A DNA stretch of 64,000 bases, taken from Blattamonas nauphoetae (taxonomy: Eukaryota > Preaxostyla > Oxymonadida). The notes under the pieces are model-generated. The model was given only the letters and a program-made list of their open reading frames with translations, was not told the DNA's origin and searched no databases. Both the position numbers and the translations under genes were made by a program. Positions 33,121 to 43,600 of this stretch are shown here, piece by piece. Numbering within the stretch: position 1 is the first letter of the stretch; each line of letters starts with the position of its first letter. The stretch covers positions 124,001 through 188,000 of the forward strand of contig JARBJD010000126.1 in assembly GCA_033064195.1 (NCBI GenBank), written 5' to 3'.

Positions 33121-34382
33121 ATAAAGCTTTTACAACAGCCCAAATGAAATGTCGCTTTCTTTATCCACGCCGAACTGGAAACATCACTGCGTCTCTTCGT
33201 TTTCTGTCCACCATTTCATTACAACACCATTGACGAAGTCCCGTTTTGTTAGTGATTCGTGACAGCAAAAGAAATCCATCGCGCAAATCCCATGTTTCAC
33301 TCGATGGTTCATTTTTCCTTCCGAACATCAGATGCAACTCGCCAACACTCCCCATCCCTACAAATCTCGTATGTGAAATCGTCAGTCATTCTTCTTTCAC
33401 CTTTCCATCTTTTGAGACTCCGATGAAAGTCTGTTTGATCGTTTCGGAGCTATTCACTTCGCATCTCTTCATTAACACCACTCATTTCTTTCACACTCTC
33501 AACACACACATTCATTTGGTGGATCAATTCAAAAATGGGCTGGATCGAATGTTCAGATTGTTCTTTTCCGAATAGCTCGTCGGAGATATCTCAATCAACA
33601 CCTACTAAATTAGTTAAATGGGTTGAACACACCATTCTTCCACATACAAAAAAATGCGAACGTCCTGTTTTCGTTATGGGAGTGTCAAATCATCAAACTT
33701 ACTTCACAACAAACGTATGAGATCTCTATTTCTTCATTTGATTCTTCGTTCATGTTTCTTTCCTTTCAGATGGCACTTCTTCCCGGAACAGCTGCACCAG
33801 CCTTCGAAACGAAGGGAGCACTAGTCACCCAACAATCCGGGAGTAAATAACTATGCGGGAGTTTTTTTATGTGTCTCAAAAGTTGGGAGTAACCTTGGAT
33901 TTTTAATTTTTTCGACAATTTTTCACTAGAAATAACATATTTATGAATAAATGAAGTGTCCTAGGTGGTTCAGAACAAATAGTTTTGATTACCCAGCACA
34001 TATTTCTCATGACCTTGAAAAGTTGATCTCGTTGTATCTCCATAACCAGACAAAATTTTGACATGAAATTTTCGCGAAAATGAATGATTTGAGAAAAATA
34101 AACTTTTGACATTTCAAACTTTTTTTTTCGAAGGCACCAAAATCAAGGTTTTTCATCATTTTTCAAGGAATGCTCCAAGAGTCTTCGGATTTGTCACTCA
34201 CGATTCGCCTTTCATGCAAAATTGATCATTTGAACTCGATTAGGACAGAGTTGACATCATTTGTAGGAATTTTGAAAACGAAATTCCCTTCTGATGCATA
34301 GCGAGAGAGCAATTTTGGGATGATGTCAAAATCAACACATTCTTTCTCGAGAGGTGACAAGAATGGCGAAGTCTGCCCGGCC
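33121..34382. other. Long intergenic region, mostly non-coding
   Basis: Short frames occur on both strands, the longest being 109 codons at 33246-33575, with poor coding character. One possible gene fragment lies at 33770. From 33850 to 34382 the sequence is AT-rich and shows nothing I can name. It ends at the target-site duplication of the hAT-like element. Confidence 0.4.
33770..33850 (+). pseudogene. Possible peroxiredoxin start fragment
   Basis: ATG at 33770, directly after a splice-acceptor-like CCTTTCAG, opens 26 codons that read MALLPGTAAPAFETKGALV, close to the N-terminus of 2-Cys peroxiredoxins (a Gly-x-x-Ala-Pro-x-Phe pattern). The frame stops after 26 residues and nothing downstream continues the fold or supplies the catalytic cysteine. 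It may be a 5' gene fragment left by rearrangement, or a chance resemblance; the match is too short to be sure. Confidence 0.22.
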
Positions 34383-34901
34383 AACTGGCGTAGGCATGGC
34401 TGACCGGCACTGACCGGTCAGTTTTCATCGAAAAGTACTGACGGTCACTGACCGGAGAAATTAGGGAACCCACAATCCAGAGATACCATTTCTCCGAAGT
34501 GGATTCATCGAAAATAGCATTTCGCATCGATAACGTGAGTATTCGTGATCTGTCTTCGGATATGCAACTAATGTATAATTTTCACTTCTATTCATCTCTT
34601 ACGAACTTATTCTTGGATATTTTTACCAGTTTTAAGTACAAAAGGCAATTATGGGTTGCTCTTTGACATTTTTCGTCTTCAACCACAAGTTAAGTTAACA
34701 CTCTTGTTTTCTCACTTCGGCTTTTTTTGAATCACAGAGTTTTGAAGAGGATTGAAACACTTTATGAATGAAGTGGGAACGACGCCACTACTCATTGCTG
34801 TCATCACTTCTTTCCTCCCCACTTCGTGCCCACCAAATCGATGGCAGACTTTAGTGGAGGAGCACACGAATGATGAGTACTCTGACGGGGGAGGGAGAGC
34901 A

Positions 34902-35591
34902 TTAGACTCTTGTTTGGTGGGCGATGGATGGACGAGAGGGGTGCAGGACAGGGCGAGGGGCGAGTGGTGTGAAGGGTGTTGGGGACGGCGTGGTCAGGAG
35001 GGGTGGTGCCTTCAGGACGTCGGGTGCTTCTGCGGCAGCGAGGGGAGGAAGGGGGAGAACGAACGGTGAACTGGGAGTGGTCTGCTTTGTGGGTGGGGTG
35101 CGCTTGGCCTGCGGGAGGACCACCGAGAGTGGTCGATCCAGCACGTGCTGCGAGTCCGCTGATGGATTGGGATCGACAGCGAGTTTTGTGAAGTGCGGGA
35201 GGGTGAGGAGTTATGTTGGGGAGGGCTGTGTCCGTCCAGGCGACGGTGCTGGATAAGACTGACGGATCAGAAGAGACGAGCGGTGTTTGGAGGCTGGCTG
35301 TGTTCCAAGAACGGTGATCGTAGTGGGAAGCTTCTGCTCGGCTGGCTGAGAACTCGCCTCGTCCGTGCGGTGCGTAAGGAGGGGAGCAACCGACGAGCTC
35401 CGAAGCACGTCAGCTGCGTCTGTCCTGTCCAGCTGGGGGTGGCGATCAGTGAGGTTGGGAGTGCTGACAGACTCGCCTGTGCTCTTCAGGAGAGAGAAGG
35501 GGAGCAGCGCGTGGCTGTTGAGGTTCAATCGCTGCAGTCCCAAGGTGTGCTGAGCAGGCTGGGCCGGTGTCTTCTCCAGCACCGCATGTGA
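34902..35591 (-). pseudogene. Proline/serine-rich frame continuing past the cyclin stop
   Basis: Two minus-strand open segments (35582-35211 and 35144-34902) lie in the same frame as the last cyclin exon and share its Pro/Ser/Thr-rich, strongly GC-rich composition. Only a TGA at 35592-35594 and a TAA at 35211-35213 interrupt the frame. The simplest reading is that the ancestral cyclin had a longer low-complexity tail that has been shortened by stop mutations. Unrecognised introns are an alternative, but none with the usual borders is convincing. Confidence 0.4.
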
Positions 35592-36984
35592 TCAATTAGG
35601 CGAGAGACAATTGAGCACGAGCTTTGGAAGCGGAGAGTACGGCAGGATCAGCTGTGTTGGGGTGCGGGGGGCAGTCGGGTTGGCAAGCGTGGCTGGCGAT
35701 GCCGCTGGTTGTGTCGGGGAGAAGAACACGGGCGAAACGCTGGTGCCGACAGGAGGAGTGACAGCAAGCGACGGTGGAAGGGTCGGAAACAAAGAAGAGG
35801 ACGGCTGGATGCCTTTCATCTGCAGAAGATGGGCGAGCGGGAAGGCGAAGGAAGTTGTTGTGAGGTGCGTGACGGGCGGCAGGGATGACTGTTTGTCAGT
35901 GAAGAAGAAGCTGCCTGTTAGTCCCTCGGGATCATTGGGCGACGACACAGGTGGGGGTGAACCGTTATTTCCCCACGACAGTGTCTGTTGGACAGATCCA
36001 CACGATCGGTACCGAAATAGTGAATATGATAGGGTTGGGGGCAGAGGATAGAAATAGTGTGCAACATCAAGCGATTTAGTCTGTGGAACGGGCGGGAAAG
36101 AGCCAGACCCGGCGGTGATGTGAGGGGGCGTCGGCAGGATGGCACTGAGGTCTTCCTGGGCCATCAAGAAGCTTTCCCGCTGCGCTTCGAGTTTGTGGCG
36201 TTCGCGGTCTTCGCTGAGACGCCGACTGGCTGGAATAAACACTTTGGAGTGCACGGTCAGCGAAGACAGCGTCGATATGGAAGAAAACGGAGTGGATACT
36301 GAAAGGAGAGGTTGGGAAACATGATGAGAAGCAGAGAGACTTCATAGAACAATGATGAACACACTTTCCAGATTGGAAGGTTGTTTCGTGTCGATCGACA
36401 AGTCTGATGGCTCCGTTTTGGCAGAAAGCTGCGAGCCTGCCAGCGGTGGATATACAGTGTCGCGGATCCTGTGGAAAAACTGCTCGAAGTGACAGACGTC
36501 AAAGGGGAGCGAGTAATCAAGGAGCGACAGGAGGGTACGCTCCATGTCGTTGAAGACAGTCGGAGCGATGCCTCCGAGGTGGGCGTAGTGCTTGTTGAAG
36601 AAAAATTGGTCGTCGAGATACTTTGTGGAGACAACGGTGCTGAAAGGAAGATGAAAAGGAGAGGAGATGAAACGCTGTGAGGAAGAGGGTGTGGGCGTTG
36701 TGAGAGGTGAAGCGCACGCCACAGTCTGTCCGGAGACACTCGATGTACAAAAGAGCGATCACGAAGCAGAAAGGAGAACAGTTCATTCTCAACATCAGTC
36801 TGAAAGCACAGAGGCGATCAAGGAAAATGAGGTAAAATGATGAAAAAGTGAAAGGAAAGTGCGTACAAATCAAGACATATTGACAGAGATGGGAAGTGCG
36901 GTGAGCTTTCGAAGAGCCAGATTGTGTCGGAGTCTTGGCTTGTGCTTGACAACGAGTCACGACGTGAAACCTGGTCGAGAGCAT
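35592..36984 (-). CDS. P-type (PHO80/PCL-like) cyclin with proline-rich tail
   Basis: P-type cyclins bind and activate Pho85/CDK5-class kinases. The cyclin box is assembled across introns at 36866-36800, 36673-36640 and 36364-36299, all GT..AG and all restoring frame. Visible motifs in order are SPHFPSLSICLDLL, NCSPFCFVIALLYIECL, RFTSHNAHTLFLTATVVSTKYLDD, NKHYAHLGGIAPTVFNDMER and LLDYSLPFDVCHFEQFF, the classic order for this family. After the box comes a charged segment (RRLSEDRERHKLEAQRES) and a Pro/Ser/Thr-rich tail ending at TGA 35592. The start is uncertain. ATG 36984 works only with a very short 26-nt intron; otherwise the frame is open up to about 37100 without an ATG. The gene lies wholly inside the hAT-like element. 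Confidence 0.65.
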
Positions 36985-37583
36985 AAAGTTTCACGATTGC
37001 AAAAGCACTCGCTCCGTCAACATCGTGGAGATCTTTTGGGCTGTGTTTGCTGATCGATTCGTGGTATGTTGGTGAATGTGATGTGTGAGATCAACAATCC
37101 CATTGTTGTAGTTATCTCCTTGATACGGAAAAAGGAGGCTTCCGATCGGCTTCTGCAAGCAAATCTTGATATGTATATCTGCTTGCTCGCCGATTTCTGG
37201 ATTATAGAAAGTGATTTATAGAAGTGTTGAGATCTGACCCTTTTAAATATTCCAGGGTGACACTGACCCGCACTTTTGGCCGGTCAGCCATGCCTAAACT
37301 GGCGCAAGGGGAAGAAAGCAATGAAGCCTACACATGATGGCGTGAGCAAATTCCTGTCAGAACAATGAGATTCCTAATCAGACCCTTTTCTTTTTTCTTC
37401 GTTCATTTAGCATCACATTCATCTCCCTCACAACTATTTTTGAACATTTTTTGTCGAACAAATCAATTCAAAAATCATGTTCGAGTGTAAATCGTCAGAA
37501 ATATCGAAAAATGAGAGAACAATGTTCCAAACAACATGAAACTGAAGAAAACAAACAGAAAAACACGGTTGATCGACGTCATT

Positions 37584-38807
37584 TCACTCCTTCCTGCTTT
37601 CTTGAAGTCTCATCATCTCCTTCCGACCATTTTTCGTCTTCTCCCATTTTCGTCTCCTCCTCGTCTTCTTCTTCTTCTTCCCTTTAGTGCCTGCTCCTTC
37701 CTCCTCTCCCATCTCCTCTTCTCCCACACCCTCCCTCTCCTCCTCATCTGTCTCATCTCCGTCCACATCCGGAACGATCTTGTCGCGTGGAACATTCCCT
37801 CCCAATCCAATCAATATCCGTTGAGCAGTGAGGAGGACTCCGTCGAGGGACGATCGACCCATCCATCCAAGACACTCGCACACCTCTTCTTCAAATCCCT
37901 CCTCTCTCAGCTGGCGCATCACCTCCTTCCTTCTTCTTTTCGTGTCAGGCGTATTCAAGGATGCCTGATACCGTCGGGGCATGATGTTGCCGAGTGCGTT
38001 CCATTTCGCGTTGTTGCGGGTGGAGAGGTTCATGCATGTCATCCACATCAGACACAGCGGACGGGAAACAAGAAATTGAGTGAATACGTTGGAAAATGGA
38101 GCAGCGACGATTAAGAACGAGATCAATTCGTAGAAAGGTTGATTGTGTTGGTCTTCGCGAAATTCAGTCTGGCGGAGGAAGAGAGATCGAAGGAAGGGAT
38201 CGAATGGTTTGACAATCTGGGTGAAGATACGTTTTACAATCTGTTTTGATGATGGATGTGTTCTGTCATCTGGGATTGGGGAGTATAAATCGACGAGAAT
38301 GGAGAAGTAAGCTGCAATCAGACTCATCACACAATACATGGATGAGCGTGGAAATGTTGCGAAATCAGGATGAGTTCCCTGAAATGGAGTCAGGAATCCA
38401 GTGGCGATGCAATCAAGTTTCTTGCCATGAGAGAGCCTGTATAATGCAGTTTCAGAGAGACGGAGAGCTTCGTAGACAATCCCAGGGTATTTGCAGGTTG
38501 TGAAGGGAATCATAGCCTGAATAAGCGTTGTGTAAGAACCGTCAGAGGCGAGTGAAGGAGGAGGCCACGTCGAACTATTAAATTGTCTGCTCCGCGTGAA
38601 GTAATCCAAAGACTTCAGAACTTTCACAATGCGAAATACTTCCCATTCGTTCAGTTCCGGCTTCCCTTTGAAGACTTCGAGAACCGATTCAAACAGCCGA
38701 GAGGCCAATGGAAGCGTGGTAATCGTCCTGAGGTCGATAGACAAACACAGTGGGATGTACGGCCCTTTTGTTGGGAGGGAGAATCTCTTGGCAAATGGTT
38801 TGTTCAT
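37584..38807 (-). CDS. ARM-like family protein 4 with charged tail (407 aa)
   Basis: Reading leftward from ATG 38807, the protein is a helical solenoid with distant but clear family blocks: YPGIVYEALRLSETALYRLS, an IVKPFDPFLRSLFLRQ block matching 'VLIPxEPxLVQI', and a C-terminal LREEGFEEEVCECLG followed by LLTAQRILIGLGGN. It ends in about 60 highly charged residues, first acidic (DETDEEER..) then Lys/Arg-rich (KGKKKKKTRRRRK), resembling a nuclear-targeting tail, and stops at TGA. A CTTTCAG just upstream of the ATG could be a splice acceptor, so an extra 5' exon is possible. Relatives at 28435, 30120 and 32164 lie on the other strand. The function is unknown. Confidence 0.65.
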   Translation of the reverse strand: MNKPFAKRFSLPTKGPYIPLCLSIDLRTITTLPLASRLFESVLEVFKGKPELNEWEVFRIVKVLKSLDYFTRSRQFNSSTWPPPSLASDGSYTTLIQAMIPFTTCKYPGIVYEALRLSETALYRLSHGKKLDCIATGFLTPFQGTHPDFATFPRSSMYCVMSLIAAYFSILVDLYSPIPDDRTHPSSKQIVKRIFTQIVKPFDPFLRSLFLRQTEFREDQHNQPFYELISFLIVAAPFSNVFTQFLVSRPLCLMWMTCMNLSTRNNAKWNALGNIMPRRYQASLNTPDTKRRRKEVMRQLREEGFEEEVCECLGWMGRSSLDGVLLTAQRILIGLGGNVPRDKIVPDVDGDETDEEEREGVGEEEMGEEEGAGTKGKKKKKTRRRRKWEKTKNGRKEMMRLQESRKE

Positions 38808-39558
38808 GGGAGAGCGAATGTGTTAAGACTGAAAGTTTATTTCGGGTTGATCGAGACAGAGAGGGTTCAACCCAGATCAACACAATATAGTGATGTAAAA
38901 CTCAATACTTGGCAGTGTTAAAATGGAAAGGAATTCCATTTTGAGGTTTGTATTGCGAGAGCTGGTGAACTGAATGGTGAGATTCTGCGGAGATATGTCA
39001 GCTCACATGACGTAGTTGGAAAATCTGCACTCTAAATCAGTGTTTATGTTTCCAGACACGAACAAATCTTGAAGTTAGATGAGAATTAATTGATAGTTGG
39101 GCAGTATTTGATTGAAGTCCTGAGTATCAACAAGGCAATGGTTTTTATGTCCTTGTTCATAATTTGTGTCGTTTTTTGTGAGACACGACTGGGAAAGATT
39201 ATGCAAGAGCGTATCATCACGAAATTCAGAAGTTTCTCCTTAAAGTTAAAAGTGATGGAAGTGAGACAGGAATTACGGGTCTCTCCCATTAATCCGGATC
39301 ACATCAAAAACTCCATGACAGACACGACGACAGCTCCAACAGAACCATCTGATGTTTGTTCTCATTCTGATTCCCAGTCCTTCCATCTTCTCACATGTAT
39401 TGAACTGGAATGATCCGTTTCCGTTGATCAAAAACACTTCGATCCATCTCCCACTTGTTCTTTTTAAATATCCGCGAGAATCTGTCTTTATCACTTCTCG
39501 ATTTTTTTTCAACATCTAGACACTTCCCATTACCTCCACTGCGACGTATTATCCGTTC
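38808..39558. other. Intergenic region between divergent genes
   Basis: This AT-rich stretch must hold the promoters of the ARM-like gene (minus) and the FYR-like gene (plus). A 107-codon plus frame at 39090-39413 has a hydrophobic start but no other coding signal. No RNA gene or repeat was seen. Confidence 0.35.
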
Positions 39559-40587
39559 ATGTCCCAGAGTGTTTCTGACGGAATCGAACAAAATGGATCT
39601 GCAACAGATCAACTTACGCCCGTTATTGGCCGCCAACCTATGTCCTACCCTCCAGCAATGCTTTTTCAAGGCACTTACCGACAAGCTTCAGGGTTTCAGG
39701 ACGGTGTGACAGACATGACACCAAATCTACAAATCAGAAATCTTGTCTACGACGATCCATACCTTTACGGACCCACTATCGGCTCTATGGAAGCAGACGC
39801 TATGTATCTTATGGGGGTTTCTCAGCGAGTTGAGCCTGGTGAACCAGGACCAGAGAATACTTGGGAAGGAGAAGAATGCCCAGAACTCCCCCCAGGTAAA
39901 CATGGCGGATATATTGTCTCAGCAAAACGCAGAAGGTTCCGAATTCTTCTCACTGTTCATGATTCCCGTGTGGGAACAGCATACCTCCTAAACCGTGGTG
40001 ACCCAGAATCAGACACACACAAAGTTCTTCAGAACGCAGTTCCAAACAGATACAGGGTCGCTGTCACAAACCTCCACAAACTTTTCATTTGTGAGTGCGA
40101 AAACAAACGGTTTTATGTCCAAGCTTGTGAGGACAATGCTAAAGTCTTCAACGGCGACACAACAACATCAGTCTGGGTGTCTGTGCTGAAATTCTATAGT
40201 CCAGGTCGGAAGAATCCTCGTTTGTCTGGGCCATTATATTTTGGAATTGCATTGCGGCCAATCCAAGAGGCGTGCCCTGGACTGGAATACACACCAAGAA
40301 AAGTAGGGAGAAAGAGCACAACAAGGCGTCGGGATGTGGATGAGGATGACCAAGAGTATGATACGCTCCAGAATGACATCACACAATTTGATGGACAGTC
40401 ATCTGGAAAACAGAACCTCGCAAGCATCGCAGCAAGTCAACAAATGCTCCAACAACAAATGATCCAAATGCATTGGCAAGCATATAACATGCAGGCTGCT
40501 CAACAATATCGACAACAGGCTCTTCAAGCACAGACAGTCAAACAAGAGGAAGAGAAAGGAGAGAAGGAGACAAAGACGGAAGAATGA
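39559..40587 (+). CDS. FYRN/FYRC-like nuclear protein (342 aa)
   Basis: A single exon runs from ATG 39559 to TGA. After a disordered start comes an acidic stretch. A block at about residues 115-240 then resembles the paired FY-rich domains found in chromatin regulators such as MLL and TBRG1: GGYIVSAKRRRFRILLTVHD, RFYVQACEDNAKVF, TTTSVWVSVLKF and LSGPLYFGI, the last three in the FYRC order. A basic cluster (RKVGRKSTTRRR) could be a nuclear signal. The C-terminus is Gln- and Met-rich (QQMLQQQMIQMHWQ) and probably helical, ending in Lys/Glu. A role in transcription or chromatin is inferred from the domain resemblance only. It ends 69 bp before the next gene on the same strand. Confidence 0.5.
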   Translation: MSQSVSDGIEQNGSATDQLTPVIGRQPMSYPPAMLFQGTYRQASGFQDGVTDMTPNLQIRNLVYDDPYLYGPTIGSMEADAMYLMGVSQRVEPGEPGPENTWEGEECPELPPGKHGGYIVSAKRRRFRILLTVHDSRVGTAYLLNRGDPESDTHKVLQNAVPNRYRVAVTNLHKLFICECENKRFYVQACEDNAKVFNGDTTTSVWVSVLKFYSPGRKNPRLSGPLYFGIALRPIQEACPGLEYTPRKVGRKSTTRRRDVDEDDQEYDTLQNDITQFDGQSSGKQNLASIAASQQMLQQQMIQMHWQAYNMQAAQQYRQQALQAQTVKQEEEKGEKETKTEE

Positions 40588-40656
40588 GATCGAACAATTG
40601 ATTTTCATTTCAATCCACAAAATCTTGCTTTACTTATCATTCCTTCATTTAATTTG

Positions 40657-43600
40657 ATGGATTGCTTCCGTAGAATTGCTCCTCCTGTCAAAGATGAGAC
40701 ATCGTGGTTCGATCAGTGCCAGCAAGGAACTACTGAACAACCATTCACAGAGGATCATCATTCGATGGCTACAACGCACAGTTCAACTTATTCTTTGATC
40801 GACCTTGGACTTCCAACACTCTTCACTCTGAAACTTCAACAAACTGATCAACAATGTCCTGGCTGCTTGTCCTCTGAAACACTCAAAGCCTCGGCAAAAG
40901 AATGCTTAAATTGTCGGCGTCCTTTCTGCCAAAAGTATGTTGTTCCGATTTCTTTCATGAGTATTCACCCAACCTTCTCTCACAGTTGCTTCTCCTTAGC
41001 TAAGAAACTAACAGGCATACAGACTAAACAAGTGTGCCCATCATGTGCAATTGACAATGCCTTCGGTTTATCCTCATTTCTTTTCATCATGTCCAGGAAA
41101 CGAGAAATATACCCGTTTCGTTGATGTTTCGCTTCTCGCGTCCATTCTCGATATTCTTGAAGGGCAACCTACCCCTGAAGTGTCAATAAACTGCATTTCG
41201 GCTATATTGTTTATCTTTAAGTACCTCCTTACCTCACTGTATCAAGACGGCATCCGTACTTTTGACGTTGATCAGCTGCCTCTCTTTCTCCATTCATATC
41301 TCAATATTTGTGGCACTCAACTTCATTGTGTGCAACAAACAAAGCTGAATGACTTTTATTTTTCACTCCTTGCCATGCTTTTTGAGTCGTTTGGACCACA
41401 GTCAATCCCAGTCATTTATTCCAACATCCCTGTCGCTTCGTGTCTGATCTGTGGGACCCTTCCGCTTTCTCAAGATGATTCTATTGACAATTATTCCGAA
41501 ATGAGTCCGTTTCAAACTCCACTTTCCATCACCCGTCTGACCAAACATTTTGGTCGAATTGCTCTCAAAATCGCTCCAGATAAGCCAACAATCCCCTCAC
41601 CACAGAACCTCAAGAAATTATATGCAAGAATCATCGTTTTCTTGTCTCGAACGATTGTGTCATCGGCAAATCGTGTTTTTGATGTCGCAATCAAAGCAAA
41701 TAAGGATAAGCAGGCCTCCACTCTCCATTTTTCCGTGCTTGTTCTGTCGTTGTCACTTTTATCGCTTCTTCTGTCCCATTCATCGCAAATGTTGTTGGAT
41801 TCATTCCTAGAACAAAACAAAAGCTCCTCTCTTTTTGACACTCTTGTAGACATTCTCCTGTCCTTTTTACACACTCGTCGATCAACATCCCCAACTTCAG
41901 TCCCATTTTGCCCTGATTTATCACTTGATCTCGAATCGTTCTATCTCCAACAGCTGTCAACCTCGACTACGATTAGTCAAGGCTCCCTCCCGTTCCTTAC
42001 AGCTTGTCCTGCAGCCTTACTCAAGCCATACCTCTCAGTGTCATCTTTTCTACATGTTCATTCCCTCATGATTTTTTCATCACTCATACATCCATCAATC
42101 CAACTCCACCATTCATTCGCCAAGAAAGGTCGATCATTTCTCAGCAAAACAAATGAACTAATCACTCTTCATACGCATAAAGATCATACAACACCTTTAT
42201 CCTCTCCTGGAAACCCAAACTTCTCGCCCACGCCAGTGACGCCAGATCAAAAAGAGGACCGGCCTCCTCCATTCGAAGAGAAGAGTCCAATGACACCCGT
42301 CCGCCCAGCTGCCCTGGAAACTGTTGAAGATCGCAGGAACCCTCCCCCAACCTTACTCTTCCCTCCATCCTCCGCTCCTGACGATCAAGTCAGAACAACC
42401 ACGCACGTCCGCTCGCTGTATGAATCATCGTCTGAGATACTCCACGTTGAATCGTCGCCAGATATGTACTCTCCAAACAAGGACGGATCATTCGATCCCA
42501 TCTCCGCTTTTGGAGAAGCCATTGCAGATGGAGACACGCCTCCCGCTTCCCCATCGCTCATCCCGACCCACCCGCCTGCCACACTCATTCGCCGCCCCAC
42601 ATTCTCTGCCCGTTTCGGCCAGAAATCAACGATGGACATGCTGCCTCTGCAGGCACCTCGAAAGAGCTTGCAGAACGTGTGGTCGATGGAAGGTGTCATC
42701 GCAGCAGCTCGTCTCTCCCCGACTGCCCTTTCGGAAGACGACAGCGACGAGGAATGGATGGACCGAGCAGAATGGCAGAAAAAAAAGAGATTGGGCCTGT
42801 TCAGCCAACCCGATGCGATCACCCTCAGAAACGAGAAGCGAGGCCAACTTGCCACGCCGCATCCGTCACTCCTGCTCAACTGCGACCTTCCCACATTCAA
42901 CGAAACGATGCTGATGGAAGAAAAAAATCAAAAACAGCCTCAGCCGAACTCAGAAGACTCTGTTCGTCTCCCGCAATCGTCAACCCTTCTCATCTCTCTG
43001 ATCATCCCGACACTCTTTGTGAAGATTCTTGAGATGAGCAAGTCGCCAACTCTCCCTTCCTCGCTCATCTCTCTTCTCTCCCATTTCTTCACCACCATCG
43101 AACCAGTGCTCACCGTGTCCGCATCCACTTCCTTCTTCGCTCGTGCGGTCTGCTACGCCTCAGTCAAGAATTCAGCCAAAGGCCGATCAATCTCCTTTTC
43201 CTCACAGTTGGTCGACTCCAACAACACCAACAGCCCGACCTCCCATCCCCGCACTCCTCTCATCTCAACCCGTTCCCCCATCCAACAGCGGAGCCCACGC
43301 GTAGGAAATAGACGGCAGGATTCTGCATACGTCACATCACCAACACCATCTCATCAATTTCGCACCATCACGTTCTCAGGAGCTGAAGACTCACCTCCCC
43401 TCACTGTCAACACTCCACCGACACAGCGGAGTGCCTTCCCGCAGTCGGTGAGGGGGTTCCTTGCTCATCTCAACGCAAACAGCTCTCCGCTCGCTTCGCA
43501 TCGTCAGCTTCCCAATTTCACTGTCTCTCTGATGAGCGACAGCACAGACAATCTCCACTCTCTCCTCAAACAGCAAGCCGGACAAAGTTTTTCGTCAACG

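Larger units (their letters stand above)
34391..37296. mobile_element. hAT-like DNA transposon carrying a cyclin gene (2.9 kb)
   Basis: Both ends read TAGGCATGGCTGACCGGC inward (18-bp perfect terminal repeats). They are flanked by a perfect 8-bp direct repeat, AACTGGCG, at 34383-34390 and 37297-37304. An 8-bp duplication and a TAGGSATG-type terminus are hallmarks of the hAT superfamily (the Ac element begins TAGGGATG). Sub-terminal CTGACCGG-type motifs recur at both ends. I find no transposase. The interior is occupied by a minus-strand P-type cyclin gene with introns and a GC-rich proline-rich tail region. It is therefore a non-autonomous element that has captured a host gene at the DNA level, since introns are kept. 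The intact ends imply a recent insertion. Confidence 0.75.

Noticed and set aside
35550-35640. A 45-nt GT..AG segment that would bypass the cyclin TGA at 35592
   Set aside because: It ends in GGAG without the pyrimidine tract seen in every other intron here; a true stop or a stop mutation is more likely.
37640-37690. A CTT/CTC-rich microsatellite-like run
   Set aside because: It is the reverse strand of the Lys/Arg/Glu tail of ARM-like protein 4 and not a separate repeat.
37536-38114. A 192-codon plus frame rich in Ser, Leu and His
   Set aside because: It is antisense to the charged C-terminal part of ARM-like protein 4, which shows the family motifs.
39090-39413. A 107-codon plus frame with a hydrophobic start upstream of the FYR-like gene
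   Set aside because: Its composition is not coding-like, no splice join to the next gene was found, and the region is AT-rich intergenic DNA.
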